Counted from the first letter of the stretch, positions 1 to 7,161 are shown. The stretch: 33,866 nt of DNA from Bacillaceae bacterium Marseille-Q3522 (GCA_017898095.1 JAGKQJ010000029.1:1-33866), one strand, 5' to 3'. The notes: generated by a model not told the origin, from the letters alone. A program made the numbers and translations.

Positions 1-63
1 TTATAATAAAATAAGTCAGAAAATAAGCTTGGAATTCCGCTTATCTGTTTTGGAGAGATGCAA

Positions 64-810
64 ATGGAGGATATAAAAAAAATAACAACACTATGTTTAT
101 TAGCGGGTAAAATAATGATGAAAAGCGGCGCAGAAACATATCGCGTTGAAGATACGATGTCGAGAATGGCTGCCGCTTTCGGAATGACCGATTCGGAATG
201 TTTTGTTACCCCTACAGGGATCATTTTTTCGCTTAACGGGGAAGAACCGACAAAGCTCATCCGTCTTAAGGAGCGGGCGACGGATTTGCGAAAAGTGACC
301 ATTGTTAATGACATCTCGCGGAAAATCAGCAGCAGGGAAATGACGGCAGATACAGCGCTGCAAAAATTAAAAGAACTGGAACAAACGAATCTTGCCTATC
401 CTGTCTGGCTGCAGCTTGCCGCTGCTTCCGTTGCGAGTGGTTGTTTTTTAATTATGTTTTACGGACGCTGGAGTGATTTCCTGCCTGCTGTTATAACAGG
501 TCTATTGGGATTTGCCGGTTTTCTATATGCGCATCGAATCGTCGCAATCAAGTTTTTTGCCGAATTTTTAGCATCGTTAATTGTCGGCTTTTTTGCAAGT
601 TTATTGGTGTCAACGGGGATTGGAGCGGAGCTTGATAAGATTATTATCAGTTCGATCATGCCGCTGGTTCCCGGGCTGTTGATAACGAACGCAATTCGTG
701 ATTTAATGGCAGGACAGCTTGTTTCCGGGCTTTCAAAAGGAGCAGACTCTTTTTTAACCGCTTTTGCAATTGGAACCGGAATAGCTGTTGCTTTAACAGT
801 TTTTCCTTAA
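64..810 (+). CDS. Threonine/serine exporter family protein, N-terminal (ThrE/YjjP-like) half
   Basis: This is a 248-residue membrane protein of the ThrE/YjjP family (formerly DUF1212). In such systems it pairs with a small YjjB-like partner to export small metabolites: threonine and serine in the Corynebacterium ThrE fusion, succinate for YjjPB. The soluble N-terminal part carries the typical KSGAETYRVEDT segment (about residues 20-32) and an FVTPTGI stretch. About five hydrophobic segments follow, from roughly residue 120 to the end. ATG 58 also opens the frame, but it directly abuts the GGAGAG site at 52-57. ATG 64 has six-base spacing and is preferred. The matching small partner lies 90 bp downstream on the same strand. 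Substrate cannot be told from sequence. Family call is firm, specificity is not. Confidence 0.85.
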   Translation: MEDIKKITTLCLLAGKIMMKSGAETYRVEDTMSRMAAAFGMTDSECFVTPTGIIFSLNGEEPTKLIRLKERATDLRKVTIVNDISRKISSREMTADTALQKLKELEQTNLAYPVWLQLAAASVASGCFLIMFYGRWSDFLPAVITGLLGFAGFLYAHRIVAIKFFAEFLASLIVGFFASLLVSTGIGAELDKIIISSIMPLVPGLLITNAIRDLMAGQLVSGLSKGADSFLTAFAIGTGIAVALTVFP

Positions 811-842
811 TTTTCAAGAATAACGCACAGGTGGAAATTTTC

Positions 843-860
843 AAGTGAACAAGTTCACTT
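843..860. promoter_or_regulatory. Perfect 8+2+8 palindrome between the two exporter genes
   Basis: AAGTGAAC, a two-base centre, then GTTCACTT form a perfect inverted repeat 41 bp before the second exporter gene. It could be a repressor operator or a small mRNA hairpin. No U-run follows, so it is not a terminator. Confidence 0.4.
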
Positions 861-900
861 TCAGTGTATGATGATTTAGATGGAAAGGCAGGAAAGTCGG

Positions 901-1329
901 ATGAGCATAATCGCGCAGCTGGTAACAAGCTTTATTTCTACTGCTGCAATTGCCGTTATTTTTAACAGTCCGGTTCGGTCGTTAATAAAATGCGGGTTGG
1001 TAGGGATGATAGGCTGGGTTTTCTATCTGATAACGTTAAAGATAACGGAGGATACCGTTGTGGCGAGTTTAGCTGCATCTGTTGTTGTCGGTATCGTTAG
1101 TCAGACTTGCGCCCGAATCTATAAAACACCGATTATTATTTTTAATGTAGCCGGGATTATTCCCCTCGTTCCCGGAGGATTGGCGTACAATGCTATGCGC
1201 CATTTTGTTGAGGAGGATTACGATCATGCTGCGCAATTTGCCGGCGAAGCGCTAATGATTTCCGGAAGCATCGCGCTTGGCCTCCTGATTACAGAAGTTC
1301 TTAATCAGCTTATAAAAAAAGTATTATAA
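901..1329 (+). CDS. Threonine/serine exporter family protein, C-terminal (YjjB-like, DUF3815) half
   Basis: This 142-residue, almost entirely hydrophobic protein has about four or five membrane segments. It matches the small YjjB/ThrE_2 subunit, with the family-typical IIPLVPGGLAYNAM stretch around residues 90-104. The same kind of motif (IMPLVPGLLITNAI) occurs in the upstream partner, as expected for the two halves of ThrE-like exporters. The frame is open from ATG 880, but ATG 901 follows an AGGAAAG site and starts directly before the first hydrophobic segment, so 901 is chosen. It probably forms one exporter with the gene at 64-810, with a 90-bp gap that contains a palindrome. Confidence 0.82.
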   Translation: MSIIAQLVTSFISTAAIAVIFNSPVRSLIKCGLVGMIGWVFYLITLKITEDTVVASLAASVVVGIVSQTCARIYKTPIIIFNVAGIIPLVPGGLAYNAMRHFVEEDYDHAAQFAGEALMISGSIALGLLITEVLNQLIKKVL

Positions 1330-1350
1330 AAGAGGTTGTGTTGTTCAAAA

Positions 1351-1461
1351 GTACGTCGAAACCCCCACTGAAGGAAGATTCACTTTATCGCAGATTAAGG
1401 GGCAGTAAAACCCCCGCCTTAAAAATGAAGGTAAAAAAATATATAAAAAGAAGTGGGGGTT
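1351..1461. repeat. Dispersed element copy B1, bounded by a 10-bp inverted repeat
   Basis: AACCCCCACT at 1360-1369 and AGTGGGGGTT at 1452-1461 are perfect inverted repeats. The left part (GTACGTCGAA, then CCCCCACTGAAGGAAG) matches the right end of the large element at 32258-32695. The following part (TTTATCGCAGATTAAGGGG, then CCCCCGCCT) matches that element's left end. The copy therefore looks like a junction of the two ends, sharing CACTTTATCG. No reading frame is visible. The rest of the gap up to 1608 holds nothing I recognise. Confidence 0.65.
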
Positions 1462-1608
1462 AAACCTATGTTGGTGTCTGGCTAGACATTGAGGTTTTAA
1501 CGAAAAAATCAATCATAAAGAAAGAAGGGAAGTCCGCATTGCCGGAACATGGGAAAAGAACTATGTGAAAAAGCTGGAATTCCATCGTTTTGGCTGCGGA
1601 GACGGTAG

Positions 1609-2067
1609 ATGTCTAAACATGTAAAAACAAATGCAATGCGCCTGCTCGATCAACGAAATATTTCCTATCAAATTTTAACCTACGAACTAACCGACGGTCG
1701 TATTGACGGGCTTTCAGTTGCGGAAAAAATTCAAAGAGTTCCTTCCATGGTTTTCAAAACGCTTGTCACAAGAGGAACAAGCGGAGAGATTGCAGTATTT
1801 GTTGTGCCTGTTGAAAGTGAACTTGATTTGAAAAAAGCTGCAAGAACGGCAGGAGAAAAAAAGATAGAGATGGTGGCAGTAAAGGAAATCGAAAAGCTGA
1901 CCGGTTACATACGCGGAGGCTGTTCTCCGATTGGGATGAAAAAGCATTACAAAACCTTTATCGATGAGTCCGCTTTTCAACATGAAACGATTATCGTAAG
2001 CGGCGGAAAACGGGGTGTCCAAATCGAAATCGCCCCGGAGGATTTGCAAAAAATAGTCACAGTATGA
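1609..2067 (+). CDS. ybaK: YbaK/EbsC-type aminoacyl-tRNA deacylase
   Basis: This 152-residue protein belongs to the YbaK/ProX editing-domain family. Members hydrolyse mischarged Cys-tRNA(Pro), and related ones other mischarged tRNAs, in trans in the cytoplasm. Visible family features are the conserved lysine in VFKTL (Lys50), the VVPVESELDLKKAA stretch, and the GYIRGGCSPIGMKK loop near residues 98-111 followed by an SGGKRGVQIEI strand. Length is normal for a stand-alone YbaK. ATG 1609 follows a GGAG seven bases upstream. The gene stands alone after a repeat-rich gap and is followed by hairpins ending in a U-run. The family is clear; exact tRNA specificity is inferred from family knowledge. 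Confidence 0.9.
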   Translation: MSKHVKTNAMRLLDQRNISYQILTYELTDGRIDGLSVAEKIQRVPSMVFKTLVTRGTSGEIAVFVVPVESELDLKKAARTAGEKKIEMVAVKEIEKLTGYIRGGCSPIGMKKHYKTFIDESAFQHETIIVSGGKRGVQIEIAPEDLQKIVTV

Positions 2068-2087
2068 TAAGAGGGCTTCTCTGATCT

Positions 2088-2155
2088 GGTGAAGCGCCAG
2101 TTTCACCTATGCCCGTTGAATCGGGTACACGAAGGGCTAAGCTCTTCTTTTTTTT
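2088..2155 (+). terminator. Multi-hairpin terminator after ybaK
   Basis: Three small hairpins lie in a row. GGTGAAG/TTTCACC is at 2088-2107, CCCG/CGGG at 2112-2125, and GAAGGGC-TAA-GCTCTTC at 2131-2147, followed by eight T residues. The last is a good intrinsic terminator. The first stem overlaps an alternative one, CTGGTG with CGCCAG, with an AAG loop. Two exclusive folds are therefore possible. The gap continues to 2416 with a repeat copy (2221-2300). Confidence 0.7.
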
Positions 2156-2220
2156 GCCCATCGCTATTTCGTGCGGAATCAAAAGCAATTTTTAAGAGTA
2201 TCCCGATAATAGTTGTTTCA

Positions 2221-2300
2221 CACTGATGGAAGCCGCCGTGTTTAAAACTTCGGGAATTCAGTTGGGAACCCCACTTTTACCTCGCTTTGAAAATCCACTT
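2221..2300. repeat. Dispersed intergenic repeat family A, copy 1
   Basis: It starts CACTGATGGAAG, the tail motif of the B elements. It then has AAACTTCGGGAATTCAG and TTGGGAACCCCAC, the core shared with copies at 2941, 7705 and 15300. No coding potential is seen. Confidence 0.5.
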
Positions 2301-2416
2301 ATGCTTTGCTTTGCAAAGTAGTAAGCGCCTAAAATCATAGAGCATTAAAAGTTAAACGCACCAAACCAGGCAATAGGCATACATTACAATATGAAAGATT
2401 GAAAGGAGATTAAAAA

Positions 2417-2866
2417 ATGACGCATCCATATTTTTATAATCGAGAAATACCAATGTATCCTCCAATAGGATATCCTGTGGAACCATTTCAATTTGAGGAT
2501 CGACAGCAATTCGGTCCCGGATCCCCCCAACAATTTCCTTTTCCTGGTTTCCCGCCGGGCCAGCCCCCATCACCAGGCCCGTCGTTTCCGGGAGGGCAGC
2601 AACCAGTTGGACCGCCGACCCAGGCACCGCCTGACTTTGTTCCGCAGCAACCTGATGTCGCTTTATTTGCCGTTGATCCGGGTGGGATAAGACGCTGCTT
2701 ATTTCGCTTTACGTTTATTTGGCTGGATGACGGGCGCCGTTTTTGGTTTTATCCGATCTTTGTCGGAAGAACATCTGTCGCAGGCTATCGTTGGCGCAGA
2801 GGCAGACGGCAATGGGTGTACTTTGGCATTAGTTTAGACAGGATTGACTCATTCCAATGTTCATAA
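2417..2866 (+). CDS. Proline-rich small protein with conserved aromatic/Arg C-terminal domain, function unknown
   Basis: This 149-residue protein has two parts. Residues 1-80 are low complexity, rich in Pro, Gln, Gly and Phe (for example FPFPGFPPGQPPSPGP). Residues 85-149 form a compact domain beginning IRRCLFRFTFIWL. It continues with RRFWFYPIFVGRTSVAGYRW and RRQWVYFGISLDRIDSFQC. I recall similar C-terminal domains in uncharacterised Bacillus proteins, sometimes labelled transporter or collagen-like without proof. The Pro/Gln-rich head resembles spore coat or surface proteins, but no signal peptide or transmembrane helix is seen. The start is supported by AAAGGAG upstream of ATG 2417. It stands alone between repeats, and a strong hairpin follows it. 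Function should be treated as unknown. Confidence 0.7.
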   Translation: MTHPYFYNREIPMYPPIGYPVEPFQFEDRQQFGPGSPQQFPFPGFPPGQPPSPGPSFPGGQQPVGPPTQAPPDFVPQQPDVALFAVDPGGIRRCLFRFTFIWLDDGRRFWFYPIFVGRTSVAGYRWRRGRRQWVYFGISLDRIDSFQCS

Positions 2867-2892
2867 GCTTCCGGACTGACAAGTCATTATTA

Positions 2893-2927
2893 GGGAAACC
2901 CGTTTCATATGCTTGAGACGGGTTCCC
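2893..2927 (+). terminator. Strong hairpin after the proline-rich gene
   Basis: GGGAAACCCGTTTC pairs with GAGACGGGTTCCC across an eight-base loop, with one bulged A. No U-run follows (GGTTTG), so it may be an mRNA-stabilising 3' hairpin or an imperfect terminator. Confidence 0.5.
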
Positions 2928-2940
2928 GGTTTGAAAGAAG

Positions 2941-3050
2941 CGGACAAGCTCTTTAGCGAGTGAACTCGTTTCAGCAAGCTCAGAAACTCGGGAAATCAGA
3001 AGGGGACTGTACCCCACCTCATAAAGTCAAGTGAAACTTCCTTCAATGAT
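2941..3050. repeat. Dispersed intergenic repeat family A, copy 2, with an inverted B-tail
   Basis: The GTGAACTCGTTTCAG and GAAACTCGGGAAATCAG segments match copy 3 at 7705, followed by GGGGACTGTACCCCACC. Its right edge, read on the minus strand from 3050, is ATTGAAGGAAGTTTCACTT. That is the same tail motif seen at 1367, 9400 and 32670 on the plus strand. Confidence 0.5.
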
Positions 3051-3069
3051 ATTAATCTAAATTAAAAGA

Positions 3070-3098
3070 TGACTGTCCCAATGACTGTTTGGTATAAT
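3070..3098 (+). promoter_or_regulatory. Likely sigma-A promoter of the first TetR-family gene
   Basis: TGACTG at 3070-3075, a 17-bp spacer and a consensus TATAAT at 3093-3098. The start of transcription would fall near 3105, which rules out the TTG at 3101 as the start codon of the gene that follows. Confidence 0.6.
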
Positions 3099-3154
3099 AT
3101 TTGGAACAACAGTCTAAGCGTGAGTTTCACAGTACGAGGAAGGGGATCCTCATT

Positions 3155-3994
3155 TTGATTGAGAAAAAATTGGCAGTAATCGAAGCAGCAGCACTTTTAT
3201 TTTCCCGCAAAGGCTATTATGCGACATCAACGGAAGAAATAGCCAGATTAAGTAAAGTTGCCAAGGGCTCCATTTATCATTATTTTGAGTCAAAAGAAGC
3301 AATTTTAATTGCTGTTTATCATTATTATCATACAAAGCTATTTAATGAAATACGTTTATGTTACAGTTCCGGAAACAGTATCCGTGATCATTTTAAAGAG
3401 GAGCTTGTAACACAAATTAAATTTTATTTTCGTCATAAAGATTTCATTAGTATTCAGTACAGGGATCAGTATACAAACGAAAATCCGGAAATCTTAAACA
3501 CTTTTTTTGAGATGAAACAGGAAATATTTGATTTATATAAAACGAGAATCGAAGAGTTGTATCCCGGTACAAAATACTCCAAAGACTTAAGCTTAATTTT
3601 AAATGGCATGATCAAAGAGTTTCTCAATGAATGTTTGTTCTTGGGCGCTGCAATATCCATTCGCCCGTTTGTTGATTATATTTTTAACAGATTAGATGCT
3701 ATTTCAACAAGCTATCACAAAGAGGAGGAGCCAATTATGAAGAAGAACGAAAACGAAACGGAATTAGCAGTACAAATCGTTCGCAATATCCGCATGAAGC
3801 TGGAAATGTCGCCTGTTCGTAATAGTAAAATTATGAAAAGCTTCGAAATTTTAGATCGTTTGGAATCAATAATTGGAAACCAGCATGATTTACTTGTAGT
3901 GGAAAGCTTAATTACTTATTTAGCATCGATCTCGATTGCACCGATTAAAAACGAAGTGAAACAACTGAAACAGCAAATTCACTTGGGAATGTAG
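3155..3994 (+). CDS. TetR/AcrR-family regulator with an extended C-terminal region
   Basis: Residues 1-50 form a typical TetR helix-turn-helix (AAALLFSRKGYYATSTEEIA, then KVAKGSIYHYFESKEAIL). The ligand-binding helical domain follows to about residue 190. About 85 further residues, starting near IMKKNENETELAVQIV, go beyond the usual 190-210 residues of the family. That tail is charged and helical in character and ends in a possible coiled coil (NEVKQLKQQIHL). The frame opens at TTG 3101, but a promoter at 3070-3098 puts the transcript start there. TTG 3155 after AGGAAGGGG gives a standard TetR N-terminus (279 aa). The target is unknown; it has no divergent partner, and the next gene is convergent. 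Confidence 0.75.
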   Translation: MIEKKLAVIEAAALLFSRKGYYATSTEEIARLSKVAKGSIYHYFESKEAILIAVYHYYHTKLFNEIRLCYSSGNSIRDHFKEELVTQIKFYFRHKDFISIQYRDQYTNENPEILNTFFEMKQEIFDLYKTRIEELYPGTKYSKDLSLILNGMIKEFLNECLFLGAAISIRPFVDYIFNRLDAISTSYHKEEEPIMKKNENETELAVQIVRNIRMKLEMSPVRNSKIMKSFEILDRLESIIGNQHDLLVVESLITYLASISIAPIKNEVKQLKQQIHLGM

Positions 3995-4038
3995 GGAATC
4001 CTCTCTAAAAATTATTATTGAAGAACAACAAGACAGGT

Positions 4039-4296
4039 TCACTTATTACGATGCTCTATCGGTCTTTCCAGTGCATATAATTCCTCTTCAAAAGCAGCCA
4101 TCTGTTGTTCAAATATGGTACGGGCATCTCTTAACGCTTGGTTGTATACAAACGGAGATAGCGCTTCGAGCATAAATGCAAATAAATTTTCCGCAGCAAG
4201 CTGGCCGAGTTCTTCGGAAAATTCATTTTGAAAATAAACTTGAATGTTTTCGATAATAGCTTGCTTTTGTTCGTTTGCTATTTTTAATGGATACAT
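4039..4296 (-). CDS. DUF2164 family protein
   Basis: This 85-residue protein matches the DUF2164 family of small bacterial proteins without known function. Family features are KQAIIENIQVYFQNEFSEEL at residues 11-30, LAAENLFAFMLEALSPFVYNQ at residues 34-54, and a following DAR. Like its relatives it is predicted to be mostly helical and cytoplasmic, with no signal or membrane segment. The start is well supported: AAGGAGG lies seven bases before the ATG at 4296. It lies convergent to the long TetR gene and downstream of the second TetR gene on the same strand, about 105 bp away. It may be cotranscribed with that regulator, but no terminator evidence decides this. Confidence 0.75.
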   Translation of the reverse strand: MYPLKIANEQKQAIIENIQVYFQNEFSEELGQLAAENLFAFMLEALSPFVYNQALRDARTIFEQQMAAFEEELYALERPIEHRNK

Positions 4297-4401
4297 GAAA
4301 TTTCCTCCTTACAGGTATAGAAAAAATTAAGAATTCTGGCTAAGAAGCAGGTAAAAAACAACTATTACAGCAGGGCTTCCGCGTATTTCAGATTACAGCA
4401 A

Positions 4402-5049
4402 TCAAGATGGGGCAAGTCCTTTTATAATAAAGGAAATCGTCCGTTCTATTTCTTCCTCCTTATTCCATTTGTTATCTGGAACGATGAGAAAGTCTGCAAA
4501 AATATAACCTATAAGCGTCGAACCGATAAATCTAATTACACTATAATAAGGAATATTAATAATTTCTCCTTTTTCTTGGAAATATAGGATTACTGCACGG
4601 AAGCGGGAAGCAACGATCTTCCCAATGTGCTCCATAAATTGTTCTCTTAGTTCGTGATGAAAAGGAATTTCTTGAATTAATATTTTTAATAGTTTTTTGT
4701 TCTCCCGAAAAAATTCGATTCGATTGGAAAGCATTTCGCGCAAAAAATCTTCAAAATGATCAAACTGCTGATTTAAAACTTTATTGAGATCATCAATAAT
4801 AAATGGAGCAATGGTGTTTGTCAAAATAGGTGCAATGATCGATTGCAGAAGGTCCTTTTTTGTTTTGAAATGGCGAAAAATGGTTCCTTCGGCAACCCCT
4901 GCTCTTTTGGCAATTTCGCTTGTTGAAGTGGACGCATAGCCTTTTTCTGAAAAAATTTCAATTGCTGCGATAATAATTTGTTTTTGCTTTTCCGTTAATG
5001 AATGTTGTTGTTTGGCTATATATTGTAAAAGTTCATCTTGCCCAGTCAT
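4402..5049 (-). CDS. TetR/AcrR-family repressor, probably of the adjacent ABC exporter
   Basis: The first 65 of 215 residues are a clear TetR DNA-binding domain. It runs QKQIIIAAIEIFSEKGYAS, then TSEIAKRAGVAEGTIFRHF, then KTKKDLL. The remaining helical domain would bind an inducer, usually a lipophilic compound or drug. AAAGGAG eight to nine bases before the ATG supports the start. The ABC-2 export operon lies upstream on the same strand. That operon's promoter has two copies of a TGAGTAATTACTCA palindrome, a plausible binding site for this protein, as in many TetR-ABC pairs. No copy of the palindrome is seen directly before the tetR gene itself, so autoregulation is not indicated. Confidence 0.82.
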   Translation of the reverse strand: MTGQDELLQYIAKQQHSLTEKQKQIIIAAIEIFSEKGYASTSTSEIAKRAGVAEGTIFRHFKTKKDLLQSIIAPILTNTIAPFIIDDLNKVLNQQFDHFEDFLREMLSNRIEFFRENKKLLKILIQEIPFHHELREQFMEHIGKIVASRFRAVILYFQEKGEIINIPYYSVIRFIGSTLIGYIFADFLIVPDNKWNKEEEIERTISFIIKGLAPS

Positions 5050-5122
5050 TATAAAAACTCCTTTAGTGAATGCAAATTATTAGCAAGCTCTCTTTCCGGA
5101 CAGAAGGGGGCGCTTTCTCTAT

Positions 5123-5231
5123 TATAATAAACAGATTCGGGTAAATTCCAGTGTTGCTATATGGAAAGGGGAGCGGTCTCGAAGTGAACCAGGGTGGAGC
5201 AGAGTCTCCTCCTCCCTGGCTCCAGTTTTTT
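5123..5231 (+). ncRNA. Candidate short transcript ending in an intrinsic terminator
   Basis: A TATAAT at 5123-5128 on the plus strand is followed about 95 bases later by a hairpin. CCAGGG (5189-5194) pairs with CCCTGG (5214-5219), with inner GGAG/CTCC pairing, and TTTTTT follows at 5226-5231. The flanking genes are all on the minus strand, so a plus-strand terminator here has no gene to serve. No good -35 is visible (ACAGAA at the right spacing). It could also be a structure within the minus-strand export transcript. Confidence 0.3.
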
Positions 5232-5273
5232 GTTTACTATACAAGAACATCATTAATAAAACTTTCTCAACAG

Positions 5274-6302
5274 TCAGATTTTCCGGTATTTTTTCAAGGT
5301 AACAATATTTAAAATGATAAACAACAAGGAAAATCCGGCAAGGACAAGGATATCTACATAGATATCACTCCAGCCGTCCCCTCTGACCATAATATTTTGT
5401 AAAGCATGGGCACCATAATAGAGCGGAGTGAACGGACCAATCCAGCTTAGCCAATCAGAAATCGTCTCTAAATTAAAGAGGCCGGAAAAGAAAATTTGCG
5501 GGACGATCACAAGTGGAATAAATTGCATCATTTGTAATTCGTTATTCGCAAAAGCTGATAAGAGCGTCCCGAATGTTAATGCTGTTAAAGCGAGCATAAT
5601 GATAACGAGCAACACATAGAAGAATGAACCTTCCATCAACATATCCAATACATAGACCGCATAAGCCGTGATAACACTTGCTTGAAGGACAGCAAAAATG
5701 CCAAATCCGAGTACATAACCGATCACAATTTCCCAGCGTTTTAACGGGCTGGCCAGCAATCTTTCCAGCGTGTTCGTAGTTCTTTCTCGTAAAAAAGAAA
5801 TTCCGGCAATAAGAAAGACAAAGAAAAAAGCAAAAAATCCAAGCAAAACCGAGCCGAAATAATCAAATTGCCCCATATCCTCAGAGCCGTGTAAATAATG
5901 AACCTCAGGATCAACAGTATTGGCCGGCGGCTGCATCGCGGCAAGAGAACCGCTGATCCATTTTAATGTCGCCCCATTGATGGACGGATCACTGCCTTCC
6001 AGATAGACAGCAGGTGTTTGCCCTTCAAAGAGAAGATAGCCGTCAAGCTGTTGTTCATGCAAAGCTTCGTCTGCATCCTCCTCACGGTCATAATACGTAA
6101 TCTCCGCATCATCCTCTGGAAAAATCTCCTTCATTTGATCAGGAAGATTGACAACACCGATTTTTGGATAATACGTTTCTCCGTTAAAAACAAGATGCAG
6201 CATCGTTAAAATTAACAGCGGTGCTAAAAAAATTAACGCAAGGGTGCGTTTATCACGAATAAACTGGCGGACAATTCTGATGATAATCGCATTAATTCTC
6301 AT
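5274..6302 (-). CDS. ABC-2 type exporter permease
   Basis: This 342-residue membrane protein matches the DrrB/YhfE-like ABC-2 permeases, including those with an extracytoplasmic domain. One N-terminal hydrophobic helix (LALIFLAPLLILTML) is followed by about 120 soluble residues outside the membrane. Five helices then fill the C-terminal half, with the typical FLRERTTNTLERLLASPL segment and an FIPLVIVPQIFFSGLF helix. Together with the ATPase encoded 53 bp upstream it would export a hydrophobic compound or drug. The frame starts at 6317, but ATG 6302 has a GGGGGGAAATGGC site at good spacing and is preferred. Substrate is unknown. Confidence 0.87.
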   Translation of the reverse strand: MRINAIIIRIVRQFIRDKRTLALIFLAPLLILTMLHLVFNGETYYPKIGVVNLPDQMKEIFPEDDAEITYYDREEDADEALHEQQLDGYLLFEGQTPAVYLEGSDPSINGATLKWISGSLAAMQPPANTVDPEVHYLHGSEDMGQFDYFGSVLLGFFAFFFVFLIAGISFLRERTTNTLERLLASPLKRWEIVIGYVLGFGIFAVLQASVITAYAVYVLDMLMEGSFFYVLLVIIMLALTALTFGTLLSAFANNELQMMQFIPLVIVPQIFFSGLFNLETISDWLSWIGPFTPLYYGAHALQNIMVRGDGWSDIYVDILVLAGFSLLFIILNIVTLKKYRKI

Positions 6303-6355
6303 GCCATTTCCCCCCATTTCGGCTCATCATAACGTGTGTTTGTCTGTCATCCAAT

Positions 6356-7072
6356 TTAATTCCCTCCGTATACAAGAAATGCTTCTTCAATCGTTTGTGA
6401 ATTGGTTTGCTTCTTTAACTCATCCGGTGTACCGACAGCAATCAACTTTCCGTCGCGAATCATCCCGAGACGGTCGCATTTTTCTGCTTCATCCATGACA
6501 TGCGTGGTAACGATAATTGTTTTGCCGAGCTGTTTCAATTGCCGGAAGGAATCCCAAATCGATTTTCTTAATACGGGATCAATACCGACGGTAGGTTCGT
6601 CAAGAATAAGCAGCTCCGGTTCATGCAACATCGACAACGCTAAGGAAAATCTTCTTTTCATTCCGCCGGAATAATTGCCGATTAGTTTATGAAGATGTTC
6701 ATGTAAATGCACCAGTTTTAAAACTTCCTCTGTCCGTTCTTGGCGCCTTTTTCCTTTTAAACCGTATAATGCGGCAAAGAAATCAATATTTTCTTTGGCA
6801 GACAGATCCTCATATAAAGCATCCGATTGCGCCATATATCCAACCCTCTTGATAAGCTGAAGGGAGGGCATTTTTTCCGAGAATAAAAGGATTTCCCCGT
6901 TTGTTGGCAGATCCAGACCGATTAACGCTTTTACAAGAGTTGTTTTCCCGGCGCCTGACGGTCCGAGCAAGCCGAAAATTTCTCCTTTTTGAATGGCAAG
7001 CTGAATATGTGACAAAACCTGATGATCGCCAAATTGTTTGGTTACATCGCGAATTTCGACAATATTTCCCAC
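6356..7072 (-). CDS. ABC exporter ATP-binding protein
   Basis: This 238-residue nucleotide-binding subunit has Walker A GPSGAGKTT at residues 37-45, an ABC signature of the form NYSGGMKRR, Walker B LLILDEPTVGIDP and an H-loop TTHVMDEAE. It is the drug/lipid-export class (CcmA/DrrA-like) and pairs with the downstream ABC-2 permease. The frame is open from 7111, but GTG 7072 is preferred. It has AGGTGGAG directly upstream, it begins at the usual NIVEIRDVTKQFG strand, and the longer version would run across the operator and transcript start. Expression is probably controlled through the two palindromes at 7095-7161. Confidence 0.9.
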   Translation of the reverse strand: MGNIVEIRDVTKQFGDHQVLSHIQLAIQKGEIFGLLGPSGAGKTTLVKALIGLDLPTNGEILLFSEKMPSLQLIKRVGYMAQSDALYEDLSAKENIDFFAALYGLKGKRRQERTEEVLKLVHLHEHLHKLIGNYSGGMKRRFSLALSMLHEPELLILDEPTVGIDPVLRKSIWDSFRQLKQLGKTIIVTTHVMDEAEKCDRLGMIRDGKLIAVGTPDELKKQTNSQTIEEAFLVYGGN

Positions 7073-7094
7073 AAATCTCCACCTCTTTTTCGAT

Positions 7095-7112
7095 AGTGAG
7101 TAATTACTCACT
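7095..7112. promoter_or_regulatory. Palindromic operator O1 of the ABC export operon
   Basis: The 18 bases form a perfect palindrome with core TGAGTAATTACTCA. It sits just downstream of the minus-strand -10 box, over the expected transcription start. A TetR-type repressor bound here would block initiation. Confidence 0.7.
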
Positions 7113-7116
7113 CATT

Positions 7117-7145
7117 ATGATACACAAGACGGAGGAAAATGTAAA
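7117..7145 (-). promoter_or_regulatory. Sigma-A promoter of the ABC export operon
   Basis: Read on the minus strand, TTTACA (plus 7140-7145), a 17-bp spacer, then TATCAT (plus 7117-7122). It is flanked on both sides by copies of the same palindrome. Confidence 0.65.
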
Positions 7146-7161
7146 GTGAGTAATCACTCAT
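7146..7161. promoter_or_regulatory. Palindromic operator O2 of the ABC export operon
   Basis: TGAGTAATCACTCA at 7147-7160 repeats the O1 core with one mismatch. It abuts the -35 box on its upstream side. Two copies around one promoter argue for a dedicated repressor, most likely the TetR protein encoded at 4402-5049. Confidence 0.65.
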
